Shown: positions 16,399 to 25,856 of the stretch, piece by piece | Layout of the letters: each line of letters opens with the position of its first letter | Numbering within the stretch: position 1 is the stretch's first letter | NCBI GenBank assembly: GCA_945889645.1 | Contig: CAMDCA010000002.1 | Span: 1 to 64,000 of the forward strand | Reading direction: 5' to 3' | DNA: 64,000 nt | DNA from: Rhizobium sp. Q54 | GTDB taxonomy: Bacteria; Pseudomonadota; Alphaproteobacteria; UBA2966; CAIVPW01 | Position numbers and translations under genes: made by a program | The notes under the pieces: generated by a model | The model's database searches: none | What the model saw: only the letters and a program-made list of their open reading frames with translations | What the model was told of the DNA's origin: nothing

Positions 16399-16908
16399 AT
16401 GTTCGCGGTCGTTCGCACCGGCGGCAAGCAATACAAGGTTTCGCCCGATGACATCATCGTCGTCGAGCGCTTGGCCGGTGATGCCGGTTCCACCATTGAG
16501 TTGGACGACATCTTGATGGTGTCGGACGGCAGCAAGACGTCGGTCGGCACCCCGACTGTGGCAGGCGCCAAGATCGCCGCCACCGTGGTGGACCAGGCGC
16601 GCGCCGAAAAGATCGTCGTGCTCAAGTTCAAGCGCCGTCAGCGCTATCGCCGCACGATGGGCCATCGGCAGAACATCACCGTGCTGCGCGTGATGGAAAT
16701 CAGCGCCCCCGGCATGACCACGGCCAAGGCCGAGGCGAAGCCGAAGCACGTGCCGAAGGTTGTCGAGGCATCGGACGCCGAGGGCGCGGTCGAAGCCGCT
16801 CCGAAGAAGGCCAAGGGCAAGACTGCCGGCAAGACCAAGACCGCAAAGGCCGCGGGTGGCGCCAAGAAGAAGGCCGCCTCCAAGGGCAAGTCCAAGAAGG
16901 AATCCTAA
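16399..16908 (+). CDS. rplU: 50S ribosomal protein L21 with lysine/alanine-rich tail
   Basis: Large-subunit protein that contacts 23S rRNA. The canonical L21 domain spans about residues 1-103 ([14 protein letters not shown] to [14 protein letters not shown]). A further 66 residues form a Lys/Ala-rich tail ([20 protein letters not shown]) absent from the 103-aa E. coli protein; such extensions occur in some alphaproteobacteria. The ATG was chosen at the conserved MFAVV; the 439-aa track ORF reads through upstream non-coding DNA. It is followed by rpmA after 3 nt. Confidence 0.95.
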   Translation: MFAVVRTGGKQYKVSPDDIIVVERLAGDAGSTIELDDILMVSDGSKTSVGTPTVAGAKIAATVVDQARAEKIVVLKFKRRQRYRRTMGHRQNITVLRVMEISAPGMTTAKAEAKPKHVPKVVEASDAEGAVEAAPKKAKGKTAGKTKTAKAAGGAKKKAASKGKSKKES

Positions 16909-16911
16909 GCG

Positions 16912-17175
16912 ATGGCACATAAGAAAGCCGGCGGCAGCACCCGCAACGGCCGCGACTCCGCCGGCAAGCGCCTTGGCGTGAAGAAGTTCGGCGGCGAGAA
17001 CGTCATCTCGGGCAACATCTTGGTGCGCCAGCGCGGCACCGAGTACCACCCGGGCTCGAACGTCGGCATCGGCCGCGACCACACGTTGTTCGCCACCGCC
17101 GAAGGCCAGGTGAAGTTCCGCGTCACCACCGGGGGCCGGCGCATCATCTCGATCGACCCCGCCAAGAGCGAGTAG
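16912..17175 (+). CDS. rpmA: 50S ribosomal protein L27
   Basis: Ribosomal protein of 87 aa near the peptidyl-transferase centre. It starts [16 protein letters not shown], so there is no N-terminal extension of the Firmicutes type that needs protease removal. The internal block [20 protein letters not shown] is diagnostic. It is co-transcribed with rplU, and a GC-rich hairpin follows it. Confidence 0.96.
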   Translation: MAHKKAGGSTRNGRDSAGKRLGVKKFGGENVISGNILVRQRGTEYHPGSNVGIGRDHTLFATAEGQVKFRVTTGGRRIISIDPAKSE

Positions 17176-17192
17176 TCGGTCCCGCGTTCCTT

Positions 17193-17215
17193 CCCCGCGC
17201 CGCGTAAGCGCGGGG
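17193..17215 (+). terminator. Hairpin after rpmA
   Basis: CCCCGCGC and GCGCGGGG form an 8-bp stem with a 7-nt loop, 18 nt after the rpmA stop. The following AATTCC is a poor U-tract, so termination may be partial or Rho-assisted. Confidence 0.5.
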
Positions 17216-17231
17216 AATTCCACGCCCGACA

Positions 17232-17855
17232 ATGCTCGACGCCCTGATCGCCTGGTGCGCGACCTGGATCGTGCCCGCCATCGCCGCCGCCGGCTATCCC
17301 GGCGTCGTCGCGCTGATGGCGATCGAGTCGGCATGCATCCCGCTACCATCTGAAATCATCATGCCGTTCGCCGGCTACCTAGTGTCGACCGGCCGCTTCA
17401 CGCTGATCGGTGCTGCTACTGCCGGCGCATTGGGCTGCAATATCGGCTCCGCCCTCGCCTATTGGGTCGGAGCCCGCGGTGGCCGCCCAATGGTCGAAAA
17501 GTGGGGCCGCTACATCCTGCTCAGCCCGCACGACATGGCCCTGGCCGATCGTTTCTTCGCCCGCTGGGGTGGCCCGGCCGTGTTCATCGCGCGGCTGTTG
17601 CCAGTGGTGCGGACGTTCATCGCCCTGCTGGCCGGCATCGCCCGCATGCCGCAGGTACCGTTCCACCTCTACACGTTCGTCGGATCGTGGATCTGGTGCT
17701 ACGCGCTGGCATACATCGGCTACGCGCTGGGCGAGCGCTGGAACGCCAACTCAGGCTTCCGTGCCATCCTGCACCAGCTCGACTATCTCATCGTCGGCCT
17801 CGGCGTTGCGATCGTCGCCTGGTGGGTTTGGCGCCACCTGCGGCGCACGCGCTAG
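17232..17855 (+). CDS. DedA family membrane protein
   Basis: Inner-membrane protein of 207 aa of the DedA (SNARE-associated/VTT) family, whose members act in polyprenyl-phosphate or phospholipid flipping and membrane homeostasis. The signature region ESACIPLPSEIIMPFAGYLV is present, followed by FFARWGGPAVFIARLLPVVR, which carries the re-entrant-loop charged and proline residues. It follows rpmA in the same direction and converges with the GNAT-cNMP gene, the stops being 6 nt apart. Confidence 0.88.
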   Translation: MLDALIAWCATWIVPAIAAAGYPGVVALMAIESACIPLPSEIIMPFAGYLVSTGRFTLIGAATAGALGCNIGSALAYWVGARGGRPMVEKWGRYILLSPHDMALADRFFARWGGPAVFIARLLPVVRTFIALLAGIARMPQVPFHLYTFVGSWIWCYALAYIGYALGERWNANSGFRAILHQLDYLIVGLGVAIVAWWVWRHLRRTR

Positions 17856-17861
17856 CAGCGG

Positions 17862-18995
17862 CTAGGCCACCAGGTTGGTGGTCGCCTTCAAGCGGCGGGC
17901 GAGGATAGCAGCCAGATTCAGATTGATGCGCGCCAGCACCGCCGCATCGACACCCTTGGCCGCAAGGAACTGTTGCGGCCGGATGCGGATCATCTCGCCG
18001 TTGGACAGCGCCACGACGTCCGCCGTGCGCCCTTCACCCAACAACATGCTCATCTCGCCCAGGAGATCGCCGGGGCCCAACGTCGTGACGATGGTCTTGC
18101 GTCCCATCGGGCTGGTCTTCACCACGTGCACGAAGCCGGCCCGCAGCAAATAGACGTCGATGCCGCGCGCCGGCGCGTCGATGATCTGGTCGCCGGCATT
18201 GAACTCCACCCGCGCCGCATCCTCCAGAAATGTCTCGATGTCCGGGTTGCCGACACCCTTGAACAACGGCATCTCGCGCAGCGGCGGCGCGGTGTCCATG
18301 GTGTCGTGCGGATCGATCGGCGCGTCGGTGGCGGGAATGTCGGCCTCGACCGGGCCCTCGACCATTTCTCGGAAGAAACGGGCGGCGGCCGGGACATGCG
18401 CCTGTCCGCGCTGCAACAGCACCGGCAGCACGCGCGAGCGAATGCTGGCGAGGTAATCGAGGTCGTGCACGACCAGGCACATCGGCACACCAACTCCGCC
18501 GCGCGGATACAGGAAGTGCGGCGCGTGACAACGGAAGCCGAGCCGCTCGTAAAGTGGAACGGTTTCGGGGTCGCAGTCGATGAACACGAACCACGGCGCC
18601 GAGAACTTGGCCAGATAGTCGATGACCGCACCGATCAGTTCGGCAAACACCGCGCTCTTGCGGTGGGCGCGCGCCACGGCTGCTTTGCGCACAACGAACA
18701 CGTTTTGCTTGGAGAACGCCGCCGCCACCGGGCCGACCGCCAGAGCCTTGACCCGCACAGGATCGAGTTCGGCGCCACCCCACCAATCCACCGTGACGGT
18801 GCCAGCCGGCTGGTGGCCGTCGTACGCCACCAGCACCATGGCTTGGGCGTCTGCGGGTTCGGTCAGGCCGCGGCCAGCAGTGACCCCGGGAATGTCGTAG
18901 CCAAGGTCTCCGACCAGCACGCTATGGCGGAGATGGAAGGCATCCCGCCGCGATTCGTCCGTACGCGCAGGTTCGATTCGAAACGCGCCCGCCAT
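17862..18995 (-). CDS. GNAT-type acyltransferase fused to cyclic-nucleotide-binding domain
   Basis: A 377-aa two-domain protein. Residues about 1-210 look like a GNAT or autoinducer-synthase-like acyltransferase (RIEPARTDESRRDAFHLRHS, then VYERLGF-type sequence VPLYERLGFRCHAPHFLY). Residues about 250-377 are a CRP/cNMP-binding domain with the phosphate cassette GEMSMLLGEGRTADVVA, including the key arginine. No HTH follows, so the nucleotide domain probably controls catalysis. The start MAGAFRIEP has GAGGGGGA upstream; the 780-aa track ORF runs through obgE antisense. A GNAT gene often sits between rpmA and obgE in related genomes. The substrate is unknown. Confidence 0.82.
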   Translation of the reverse strand: MAGAFRIEPARTDESRRDAFHLRHSVLVGDLGYDIPGVTAGRGLTEPADAQAMVLVAYDGHQPAGTVTVDWWGGAELDPVRVKALAVGPVAAAFSKQNVFVVRKAAVARAHRKSAVFAELIGAVIDYLAKFSAPWFVFIDCDPETVPLYERLGFRCHAPHFLYPRGGVGVPMCLVVHDLDYLASIRSRVLPVLLQRGQAHVPAAARFFREMVEGPVEADIPATDAPIDPHDTMDTAPPLREMPLFKGVGNPDIETFLEDAARVEFNAGDQIIDAPARGIDVYLLRAGFVHVVKTSPMGRKTIVTTLGPGDLLGEMSMLLGEGRTADVVALSNGEMIRIRPQQFLAAKGVDAAVLARINLNLAAILARRLKATTNLVA

Positions 18996-19232
18996 GTTCC
19001 ATCCCCCTCGTGGCGCAAGCCTATCACGCTGCCGCAGAGGCGCGGCAGGGCTGGCCTTTCGCCCCGGCCTCGGGCCTGGGCGCCCTGCTTGGCTTCCGGC
19101 GCCTGCGCCGTAGCAGCCCTGCGACCCCGGCCATCGCCGAACACTACGCACTCCATCCCTACGGCGGGTCGGCGGAATCCCCGCCCCGGCGACGCATTGC
19201 CTTTCCGGGCCGTTGGACGCATGTAAGCGTCC

Positions 19233-20282
19233 ATGAAATTCCTCGACCAAGCCAAGGTGTCCGTGCGCGCCGGCAAGGGCGGCCCCGGCTGCCTGAGCTT
19301 CTTGCGCGCCCGGAACCTCGAATTCGGCGGGCCCAACGGCGGCAATGGCGGCCGCGGCGGGGACGTCTGGGCCGAGTGTGTCGAGGGCCTGAATACCCTC
19401 ATCGACTACCGCTATCGCCAACATTTCCTGGCCCAGAACGGTCGGCCCGGCGAGGGCGTGCTGCGCTCCGGCGCCAATGGCCAGGACATTGTGCTGTCGG
19501 TGCCGCCCGGCACCGAGATCATCGACGCCGAGACCGATGCGGTCCTGTTTGCCCTGCTCGAACCCGGCCAGCGCGCCATGCTGTGCAAGGGCGGCGACGG
19601 CGGCATGGGCAATGCCCATTACAAGACGGCGACCAACCGCGCGCCGCGCAAGACCACGCCGGGATTTCCCGGCGAGGAGCGCGAGCTGCTGCTGCGCCTC
19701 AAGCTGATCGCCGATGCAGGCCTCGTCGGGCTGCCCAACGCCGGCAAATCGACGTTCCTCGCGACGGTGTCGCGCGCCAAGCCCAAGGTTGCGGACTATC
19801 CGTTCACGACGCTGCACCCCGGCCTTGGCGTCGTGCGCCTGGGCGAGCGCGAACTCGTGCTCGCCGACCTCCCGGGATTGATCGAAGGCGCGCACGAAGG
19901 CATCGGCCTCGGCGATCGTTTCCTGGGCCACGTCGAGCGCTGCCGCGTGCTGCTGCACTTGGTGGACGCGACCCAGGACAACGTCGCGGCCGCCTGGCGC
20001 ACCGTGCGCAAAGAGATTGAAGCCTACGGCGGCGACTCCGCGCCCTTGGTGGACAAGCCGGAGATCGTCGCACTGAGCAAGTGCGACGCATTGACCGAGG
20101 ACGTCGTGCGCACCAAGCGCGCCGCACTCAAGCGTGCCTCCAAGCAGGACGTCCTTGTCTTGTCCGCCGTCAGCGGCCTCGGCATGACCGACGCGCTCAA
20201 CCAACTGTTCGACATCGTGCGTCCGGCGGCAAGCACCCTCGCCGCAACGGAGGACGATCAGCCGGCGAGTTGGACTCCGTGA
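19233..20282 (+). CDS. obgE: Obg-family GTPase
   Basis: GTPase of 349 aa acting in 50S ribosome assembly and stress or cell-cycle control (CgtA in Caulobacter). The glycine-rich Obg fold occupies residues 1-158 ([33 protein letters not shown]). The G domain shows G1 GLPNAGKS, the switch region [19 protein letters not shown] and G4 SKCD. The variable C-terminal OCT domain is absent. The stop overlaps the proB start in GTGA. Confidence 0.95.
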   Translation: MKFLDQAKVSVRAGKGGPGCLSFLRARNLEFGGPNGGNGGRGGDVWAECVEGLNTLIDYRYRQHFLAQNGRPGEGVLRSGANGQDIVLSVPPGTEIIDAETDAVLFALLEPGQRAMLCKGGDGGMGNAHYKTATNRAPRKTTPGFPGEERELLLRLKLIADAGLVGLPNAGKSTFLATVSRAKPKVADYPFTTLHPGLGVVRLGERELVLADLPGLIEGAHEGIGLGDRFLGHVERCRVLLHLVDATQDNVAAAWRTVRKEIEAYGGDSAPLVDKPEIVALSKCDALTEDVVRTKRAALKRASKQDVLVLSAVSGLGMTDALNQLFDIVRPAASTLAATEDDQPASWTP

Positions 20283-21421
20283 GCTCGTCTCTCGCCAATT
20301 GCCGCCGGGTCGTCGTCAAGATCGGCTCGTCGCTTCTCGTCGATGGTGCCAGCGGACGGCTGCGCGTCGCGTGGCTCGGCGCGCTCGCCGCGGACATCGC
20401 GCGCTGCCAGGAGCGCGGCCAGGAGACGGTGTTGGTGTCGTCCGGCGCCATTGCATTGGGCCGCCGCGCCCTGGGCCTCGCCTCCGGTGCGCTGCGCCTG
20501 GAAGAGAAGCAGGCGGCCGCTGCATCCGGGCAGATCCGCCTGGCGCACGCCTACCAGGACGCGCTGGGCAAGTTCGGCATCGGCGCCGCACAGGTTCTGC
20601 TCACCGGCGACGATACCGAATCGCGCCGCCGTTACCTCAACGCCAAAAGCACGCTGACGACGCTGCTCGGCCTCAAGGCCGTGCCGGTCATCAACGAGAA
20701 TGACACGGTGGCGACCGAAGAAATCCGCTACGGCGACAACGACCGCCTGGCCGCGCGCGTAGCGCAGATGGTGTCGGCGGACTGCTTGGTGCTGCTCACC
20801 GACATCGACGGTTTGTACGACTCCGATCCGTCCGCCAATTCCGACGCGAAGCTAATTCCCGAAGTGCGCGAGATCACGCCGGCAATCGAGTCGATGGCCG
20901 GCACGACGCGTTCGGTCGATATGGGTACCGGCGGCATGGTGACCAAGATCGCCGCGGCCAAGATCGCCATGGCGGCGGGCTGCCGCATGGTCCTGACCGA
21001 CGGACGCGTCGAAGGACCGCTGGCCCGGGTCGAGGCGGGCGGACGCTGCACCTGGTTCCTGCCCAGCGCCAATCCGCGCACGGCGCGCAAGAATTGGATA
21101 GCCAGCGGCCTCAAGCCGTCCGGCACCCTGGTGCTGGACGACGGCGCCGTGCGCGCCCTGGCGCGCGGTAAGAGCCTGCTACCCGCAGGCATTAGCGCCA
21201 TCAAGGGCGACTTCCAGCGCGGCGATGCAGTGATCCTGCAGGACGGGGCCGGAACCGAGGTCGGCCGTGGCCTGTCGGCCTACTCAGCCGCCGATGCCCG
21301 CCGCATCCTGGGGCACAAAAGCGGTGAAATCGAAGGGTTGCTGGGCTACCGTGGCCGGGATGAGATGGTCCATCGTGACGATCTCGTCGTCACCCAAGCA
21401 TTGCTACCCACTGGGGTCTGA
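20279..21421 (+). CDS. proB: Glutamate 5-kinase
   Basis: First enzyme of proline synthesis: phosphorylates glutamate at the gamma-carboxyl. It is 380 aa from the GTG that overlaps the obgE stop (GTGA); the 446-aa track form reads through obgE. The amino-acid-kinase domain begins [15 protein letters not shown] and contains [20 protein letters not shown] and [18 protein letters not shown] domain fills the last 90 residues. It is followed directly by proA, which uses its unstable product. Confidence 0.94.
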   Translation: MSSSLANCRRVVVKIGSSLLVDGASGRLRVAWLGALAADIARCQERGQETVLVSSGAIALGRRALGLASGALRLEEKQAAAASGQIRLAHAYQDALGKFGIGAAQVLLTGDDTESRRRYLNAKSTLTTLLGLKAVPVINENDTVATEEIRYGDNDRLAARVAQMVSADCLVLLTDIDGLYDSDPSANSDAKLIPEVREITPAIESMAGTTRSVDMGTGGMVTKIAAAKIAMAAGCRMVLTDGRVEGPLARVEAGGRCTWFLPSANPRTARKNWIASGLKPSGTLVLDDGAVRALARGKSLLPAGISAIKGDFQRGDAVILQDGAGTEVGRGLSAYSAADARRILGHKSGEIEGLLGYRGRDEMVHRDDLVVTQALLPTGV

Positions 21422-22711
21422 ATGACGCCGCTTTCCGCGCGCACAGAGCAGTTTGAGGACGTGACGGCGATGATGCGCGCCATGGGCGCCCGCGCGCGCC
21501 AGGCAGCGGGCCCACTGTCGCGCGCCACCGCCAAGGCGAAGAAGCGCGCCCTCGAGGTCTCGGCGTCGCGCGTGCTCGCCGAGGCGTCCAGCATCCTGCG
21601 CGCCAATGCCCTCGACCTCGCCGAGGCACGCGGCGACAAGCTGTCGCCCGCCATGATCGACCGCCTGATGCTCGACCAGAAGCGCATCGAGAGCATCGCC
21701 AAGGGCCTGCGCGACGTGGCCGCCCTACCCGATCCGGTCGGTGAGGTGATGTCCGAGTGGACCCGCCCGAACGGCATGCGCATCGCGCGCGTACGCGTGC
21801 CCCTCGGCGTCGTTGGTGTCATCTACGAGTCGCGCCCGAACGTCACCGCGGACGCCGCGGCGTTGTGCCTGATGGCGGGCAATCCCGTCATCCTGCGCGG
21901 CGGTTCCGAGAGCCTGCATTCCAACCGCACCCTGTACGACTGTCTGGTCGAGGGCCTGCGCGACGCCGGACTGCCCGAAGCCGCCATCCAGTTGGTGCCG
22001 ACGCGCGATCGCGCCGCGGTCGGCGAGATTCTGACCATGGTCGAGTTCATCGACGTCGTCGTGCCGCGCGGCGGCCGCAGTCTGGTCGAGCGCGTGCAGC
22101 GCGAAAGCCGCGTGCCGGTTTTCGCGCACCTGGAAGGCATCTGCCATACCTACATCCATGCCGCCGCCGACAAGGACATGGCGCGCAAGGTGACGATGAA
22201 CGCCAAGATGCGCCGCACTGGCGTTTGCGGCGCCACCGAAACGCTGCTGTGCGACCGCGTCGTGGCCGAGACGCATCTGCCGCAGATCCTCGACGACTTG
22301 GCGCGGGCCGGATGCGAGCTGCGCGGCGACACCACCGCGCAGTCGATCGACAAGCGCGTCGTGCCTGCCAGCGAACAGGATTGGCGCACGGAGTATCTCG
22401 ACGCAATTTTGTCGGTGCGCGTGGTAGACGGACTCGATCAGGCGATCGAGCACATCAACACTTACGGGTCACATCACACCGACTGCATCGTCACCGCGGA
22501 TGCGCGCGCCGCTGAACGATTCCTCGCAGAGGTCGACTCGGCGATCGTGCTGCACAACGCATCGACGCAATTCGCCGATGGCGGCGAGTTCGGCTTTGGT
22601 GCCGAGATCGGCATCTCGACCGGACGTCTGCACGCGCGCGGGCCGGTCGGCGTCGAGCAGCTCACCACCTACAAGTATCTGGTGCGCGGCACGGGTCAGG
22701 TCCGGCCTTGA
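21422..22711 (+). CDS. proA: Gamma-glutamyl phosphate reductase
   Basis: Second enzyme of proline synthesis, reducing gamma-glutamyl phosphate to glutamate semialdehyde with NADPH. The protein is 429 aa and begins at the base after the proB stop. Aldehyde-dehydrogenase-fold features include the region [20 protein letters not shown] and the catalytic cysteine in [13 protein letters not shown]. The C-terminal block [20 protein letters not shown] is typical of ProA. Confidence 0.95.
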   Translation: MTPLSARTEQFEDVTAMMRAMGARARQAAGPLSRATAKAKKRALEVSASRVLAEASSILRANALDLAEARGDKLSPAMIDRLMLDQKRIESIAKGLRDVAALPDPVGEVMSEWTRPNGMRIARVRVPLGVVGVIYESRPNVTADAAALCLMAGNPVILRGGSESLHSNRTLYDCLVEGLRDAGLPEAAIQLVPTRDRAAVGEILTMVEFIDVVVPRGGRSLVERVQRESRVPVFAHLEGICHTYIHAAADKDMARKVTMNAKMRRTGVCGATETLLCDRVVAETHLPQILDDLARAGCELRGDTTAQSIDKRVVPASEQDWRTEYLDAILSVRVVDGLDQAIEHINTYGSHHTDCIVTADARAAERFLAEVDSAIVLHNASTQFADGGEFGFGAEIGISTGRLHARGPVGVEQLTTYKYLVRGTGQVRP

Positions 22712-23349
22712 ACGACGCAATCGACGGCGCCGGCCATCTGCCGGCTACGGCGCCGGCCCGGGTCGGAATCGTGGGCGGGTCCTTCAATCCGGCCCACTCC
22801 GGCCACCTGCACATCAGCCAGCTCGCCCTCGACATCCTGGCGCTGGACGCGGTGTGGTGGCTGGTCTCGCCGCAGAACCCGCTCAAGGCCTCCACCGACA
22901 TGGGGCCATTGCAGGACCGCGTCGCCGAGGCGCGCGCCCTCGCCGCCCCCGAACCACGCATCTTCGTGAGCGACATCGAGCGCCTGCTCGGCACCCGGTA
23001 CAGCGTCGACACCCTGAACGCGCTACTCGAGCGCTATTCCGGCACGCGCTGGGTGTGGATCATGGGGGCCGACAACCTATCTGAGGTGCATCGCTGGAAG
23101 GACTGGACCCGGTTATTCGAGTTGGTGCCGGTTGCGGTGTTCGACCGCCCTTCCTATTCTTTCCAGGCATTGCAGGGCCCGGCCGCGCGCCAATTCCAGC
23201 AGCATCGTGTGTCCCGCGGCGACGCCAGCGCGCTCGCCGACTTGACGCCGCCCGCCTGGATGTTCCTGTGGAGTTCGTTCGACCCGGCCTCGGCCACCGC
23301 CATCCGGGATGCCCAAGGGCCCACCAAGGCCACCCAGACCAGGGAGTAG
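22708..23349 (+). CDS. nadD: Nicotinate-nucleotide adenylyltransferase
   Basis: NAD-synthesis enzyme joining nicotinate mononucleotide and ATP, 213 aa. The nucleotidyltransferase motif [15 protein letters not shown] contains the GxFxPxHxGH signature, and SATAIRD near the C-terminus corresponds to the ISSTxIR motif. The start is TTG at 22708, overlapping the proA stop. The gene ends in TAG at 23347-23349, and the lysine-rich frame of rsfS continues immediately after in the same phase. Confidence 0.9.
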   Translation: MNDAIDGAGHLPATAPARVGIVGGSFNPAHSGHLHISQLALDILALDAVWWLVSPQNPLKASTDMGPLQDRVAEARALAAPEPRIFVSDIERLLGTRYSVDTLNALLERYSGTRWVWIMGADNLSEVHRWKDWTRLFELVPVAVFDRPSYSFQALQGPAARQFQQHRVSRGDASALADLTPPAWMFLWSSFDPASATAIRDAQGPTKATQTRE

Positions 23350-23451
23350 ACCGCCATCGCCGCCACCAAGAAGCCCGCCCGCAAAGCCGCACCCCGCGCC
23401 AAGTCCGCCACCAAGGCAAGGCCGAAGGGCGACCCCAAGACCAAGCTCAAG

Positions 23452-24192
23452 GTGAAGGCGAGAGCCGCCGCCACCGGTCGGTCCAGGCCGCCTGCCAAGG
23501 CGCACGCCAAGGCACCGGCAAAGGCCAAGCCGCGGACAAAATCGCCGGCAAGATCTTCGGCAAAATCTTCGGCCAAGACGAAGCCGCCAGCGAAGAAGCC
23601 CGTGCGGCGGGCCAATACCGTGCGGGCCAATACCAAGACCTTGACCAAGGGCAAGACTAAGACCTTGACCAAGGGCAGGGCCACGACCCGCCCGAAGTCT
23701 CCGGCCAAGTCGAGATCCCTGGCCCGGTCGAAGACCTTGCGCAGTCCGGTCGTCGCCAAGACCCGCAAGGCCGCGCCCAGGGCGCCGGCACCGGCGGTTA
23801 AGGTCGACCGCCGCATGCTCGACGTCGCCTTGAAGTCGTTGGACGACGACCAGGCGGTTGACGTCTCGACCATCCCGCTCGCTGGCAAGTCCAGCATCGC
23901 CGACTTCATGGTTGTCGCCTCGGGCCGCTCGCAGCGTCAGGTCGGCGCAATGGCGGACCATCTGGTGCAGCGCCTGAAGGCAGCCGGCTATCGCGGCATC
24001 ACCATCGAGGGCATGCCTCAGTGTGACTGGGTTCTGGTCGATGCCGGCGACGTCATCGTCCACCTGTTCCGGCCCGAAGTGCGGTCGTTCTACGGCTTGG
24101 AGAAGATGTGGTCGGCCGAGTTCGCCGAGCAGAGGGGCCAGGACGATAGGGACGATGAGCTGGCGCCCGAGCCGGACGCCGCGATCGGCTAG
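23452..24192 (+). CDS. rsfS: Ribosomal silencing factor RsfS with long basic N-terminal tail
   Basis: RsfS/Iojap binds L14 and blocks subunit joining when nutrients are scarce. The RsfS domain lies in the C-terminal 125 residues (DVALKSLDDDQAVDVSTIPL, then ADFMVVASGRSQRQ and YRGITIEGMPQCDWVLVDAG). The first 115 residues are a Lys/Ala/Pro/Arg-rich tail with an internal 24-nt repeat, absent from the usual 105-130-aa protein. GTG at 23452 is the first conventional start, but lysine-rich coding sequence extends 34 codons further back to the nadD stop, in the same frame, so the true start is uncertain; an ATC at 23356 in an ATCGCCGCC context looks like a mutated ATG. Confidence 0.85.
   Translation: MKARAAATGRSRPPAKAHAKAPAKAKPRTKSPARSSAKSSAKTKPPAKKPVRRANTVRANTKTLTKGKTKTLTKGRATTRPKSPAKSRSLARSKTLRSPVVAKTRKAAPRAPAPAVKVDRRMLDVALKSLDDDQAVDVSTIPLAGKSSIADFMVVASGRSQRQVGAMADHLVQRLKAAGYRGITIEGMPQCDWVLVDAGDVIVHLFRPEVRSFYGLEKMWSAEFAEQRGQDDRDDELAPEPDAAIG
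23635..23677 (+). repeat. 24-bp-period direct repeat inside rsfS
   Basis: AAGACCTTGACCAAGGGCA occurs at 23635-23653 and again at 23659-23677 and encodes KTLTKGK-type units in the basic tail of RsfS. It looks like an internal duplication that lengthened the tail. Confidence 0.85.
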
Positions 24193-24261
24193 CACCCGCC
24201 CCGGTGGGGACGGCAGTACACAGCTGTTGTGCTATAAATGCCTGAAATGATAAAGGAATCC

Positions 24262-25839
24262 ATGCACCGTCGGCCTGTGGTCCTGTGCGTCCTGGACGGC
24301 TGGGGCCATCGCCTTGAGGCGCGTGACAACGCCATCGCCATCGCCCGGACCCCGGTCTACGACCGGCTGATGCGGACCAACCCGGTTGCCTACCTCGCCA
24401 CCTCGGCCGAGGAAGTCGGGCTGCCTCACGGCCAGATGGGCAACTCGGAGGTCGGGCACATGAACCTCGGGGCCGGCCGCACCGTCATGCAGGTGCTGCC
24501 GCGCATCGATGACGACGCCGGCCGCGGCTACCCGGAGAACGCGTCCCTCAAGAAATTCATCGCCGCGGTCAAGGCGAGCAGGGGCGCGTGCCACGTCATG
24601 GGCCTGCTGTCGCCTGGCGGCGTGCATTCGCACATGCAGCACTTCGCGCCGATGGTGAAGAGCATCGCGATGCAGGGCGTTGCGGTGATCCTGCACCTGT
24701 TCCTCGACGGCCGCGATTCGCCGCCCAAGAGCGCGCTCGAATACCTGCGCGACTTCGAGCAGCAGCTCAGCGGCGTCGGCGGCGTGCGTTACGCCACCGT
24801 GTCGGGTCGCTTCTACACCATGGACCGCGACAAGCGCTGGGACCGCGTGGCGCAGGGCTATGCCGCGATTGTCACTGGCCGCGGCGTCATCGCCGCCGAC
24901 GCGCAGAAGGCGATCGAGAACGCCTACGCCCGCGGCGAGACCGACGAGTTCGTCGAGCCGACCGTGCTGGCCGGCTATGGCGGCATGACGGATGGCGACG
25001 GTCTGCTGATGCTGAATTTCCGCGCCGACCGCGCGCGCGAGATCCTCAGCGCGCTGGTCGATCCCGGCTTCACCGGATTCGCGCGCGAGCGCACCGTGAC
25101 GTTCACTGCGGCCGCCGGCATGACGGACTACTCCGACGCCCTAAGCGAGCGGCTGATCACGCTGTATCCGCAGCCGCGTCTGCACAACACCGTCGGCGAA
25201 CTCGTTTCACGGTCCGGCGGACGGCAGCTGCGCATTGCCGAGACCGAGAAGTACGCGCACGTGACGTTCTTCTTCAACGGCGGCGAAGAGACCGTGTTCA
25301 CCGGCGAAGACCGCATGATGGTGCCGTCGCCGAAGGTCACCACGTATGACCAGAAGCCGGAGATGTCGGCCAACGAAGTCACCGATCGCCTGGTCGAGGC
25401 GATCTTGGGCGGCACCTACGACTTCATCCTGGTGAACTACGCCAACGCCGACATGGTCGGGCACACCGGCATCATGGCGGCCGCCGTGCGCGCGGTCGAG
25501 ACGATCGACGCGTGTCTAGCGCGGCTGGAGACGGCCGTGATCCAGGCCGGCGGCGTGATGTTCATTACCGCCGACCACGGCAACATCGAGTTGATGAAGG
25601 ACGATACGACGGGCCAGCCGCACACCGCCCACACGACGTTCCCGGTTCCGGCGATTCTGGTCAACGCGCCCTCCGGGGTCACCAAAATGGACAACGGCCG
25701 CCTGGCCGACGTCGCGCCGACGCTGTTGCCCTTCCTTGGCCTCACGCAGCCGCGTGAGATGGACGGGCATTCGCTGCTCCACGTCGCCGAGGAATCGCAG
25801 GCCGCGCGGCGAGATCGCGCCACCGCCGGGCGGCGGTGA
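24262..25839 (+). CDS. gpmI: 2,3-bisphosphoglycerate-independent phosphoglycerate mutase
   Basis: Glycolytic enzyme interconverting 3- and 2-phosphoglycerate with two Mn ions, 525 aa. ATG at 24262 (MHRRPVVLCVLDGWG) is preferred because AGGA lies 4 nt upstream; the track start adds eight residues. Metal and active-site blocks are CVLDGWG, GNSEVGHMNLGAGR with the phosphorylated Ser, DGRDSPPKSA, FRADRAREI and TADHGNIELMKDD. In related genomes rlmH usually lies between rsfS and gpmI; here only about 70 nt separate them and rlmH is absent. Confidence 0.94.
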   Translation: MHRRPVVLCVLDGWGHRLEARDNAIAIARTPVYDRLMRTNPVAYLATSAEEVGLPHGQMGNSEVGHMNLGAGRTVMQVLPRIDDDAGRGYPENASLKKFIAAVKASRGACHVMGLLSPGGVHSHMQHFAPMVKSIAMQGVAVILHLFLDGRDSPPKSALEYLRDFEQQLSGVGGVRYATVSGRFYTMDRDKRWDRVAQGYAAIVTGRGVIAADAQKAIENAYARGETDEFVEPTVLAGYGGMTDGDGLLMLNFRADRAREILSALVDPGFTGFARERTVTFTAAAGMTDYSDALSERLITLYPQPRLHNTVGELVSRSGGRQLRIAETEKYAHVTFFFNGGEETVFTGEDRMMVPSPKVTTYDQKPEMSANEVTDRLVEAILGGTYDFILVNYANADMVGHTGIMAAAVRAVETIDACLARLETAVIQAGGVMFITADHGNIELMKDDTTGQPHTAHTTFPVPAILVNAPSGVTKMDNGRLADVAPTLLPFLGLTQPREMDGHSLLHVAEESQAARRDRATAGRR

Positions 25840-25856
25840 AGGGCGCGCCCGTCCCG

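Noticed and set aside
17862-20204. 780-aa minus-strand ORF
   Set aside because: Only the part from 18995 downwards is the GNAT-cNMP protein; the N-terminal 400 residues are antisense to obgE and have histidine/alanine-rich shadow composition.
23601-23680. Possible CRISPR-like or minisatellite array
   Set aside because: Only two copies of a 19-bp unit, in frame inside a coding sequence for a basic tail; there are no spacers.
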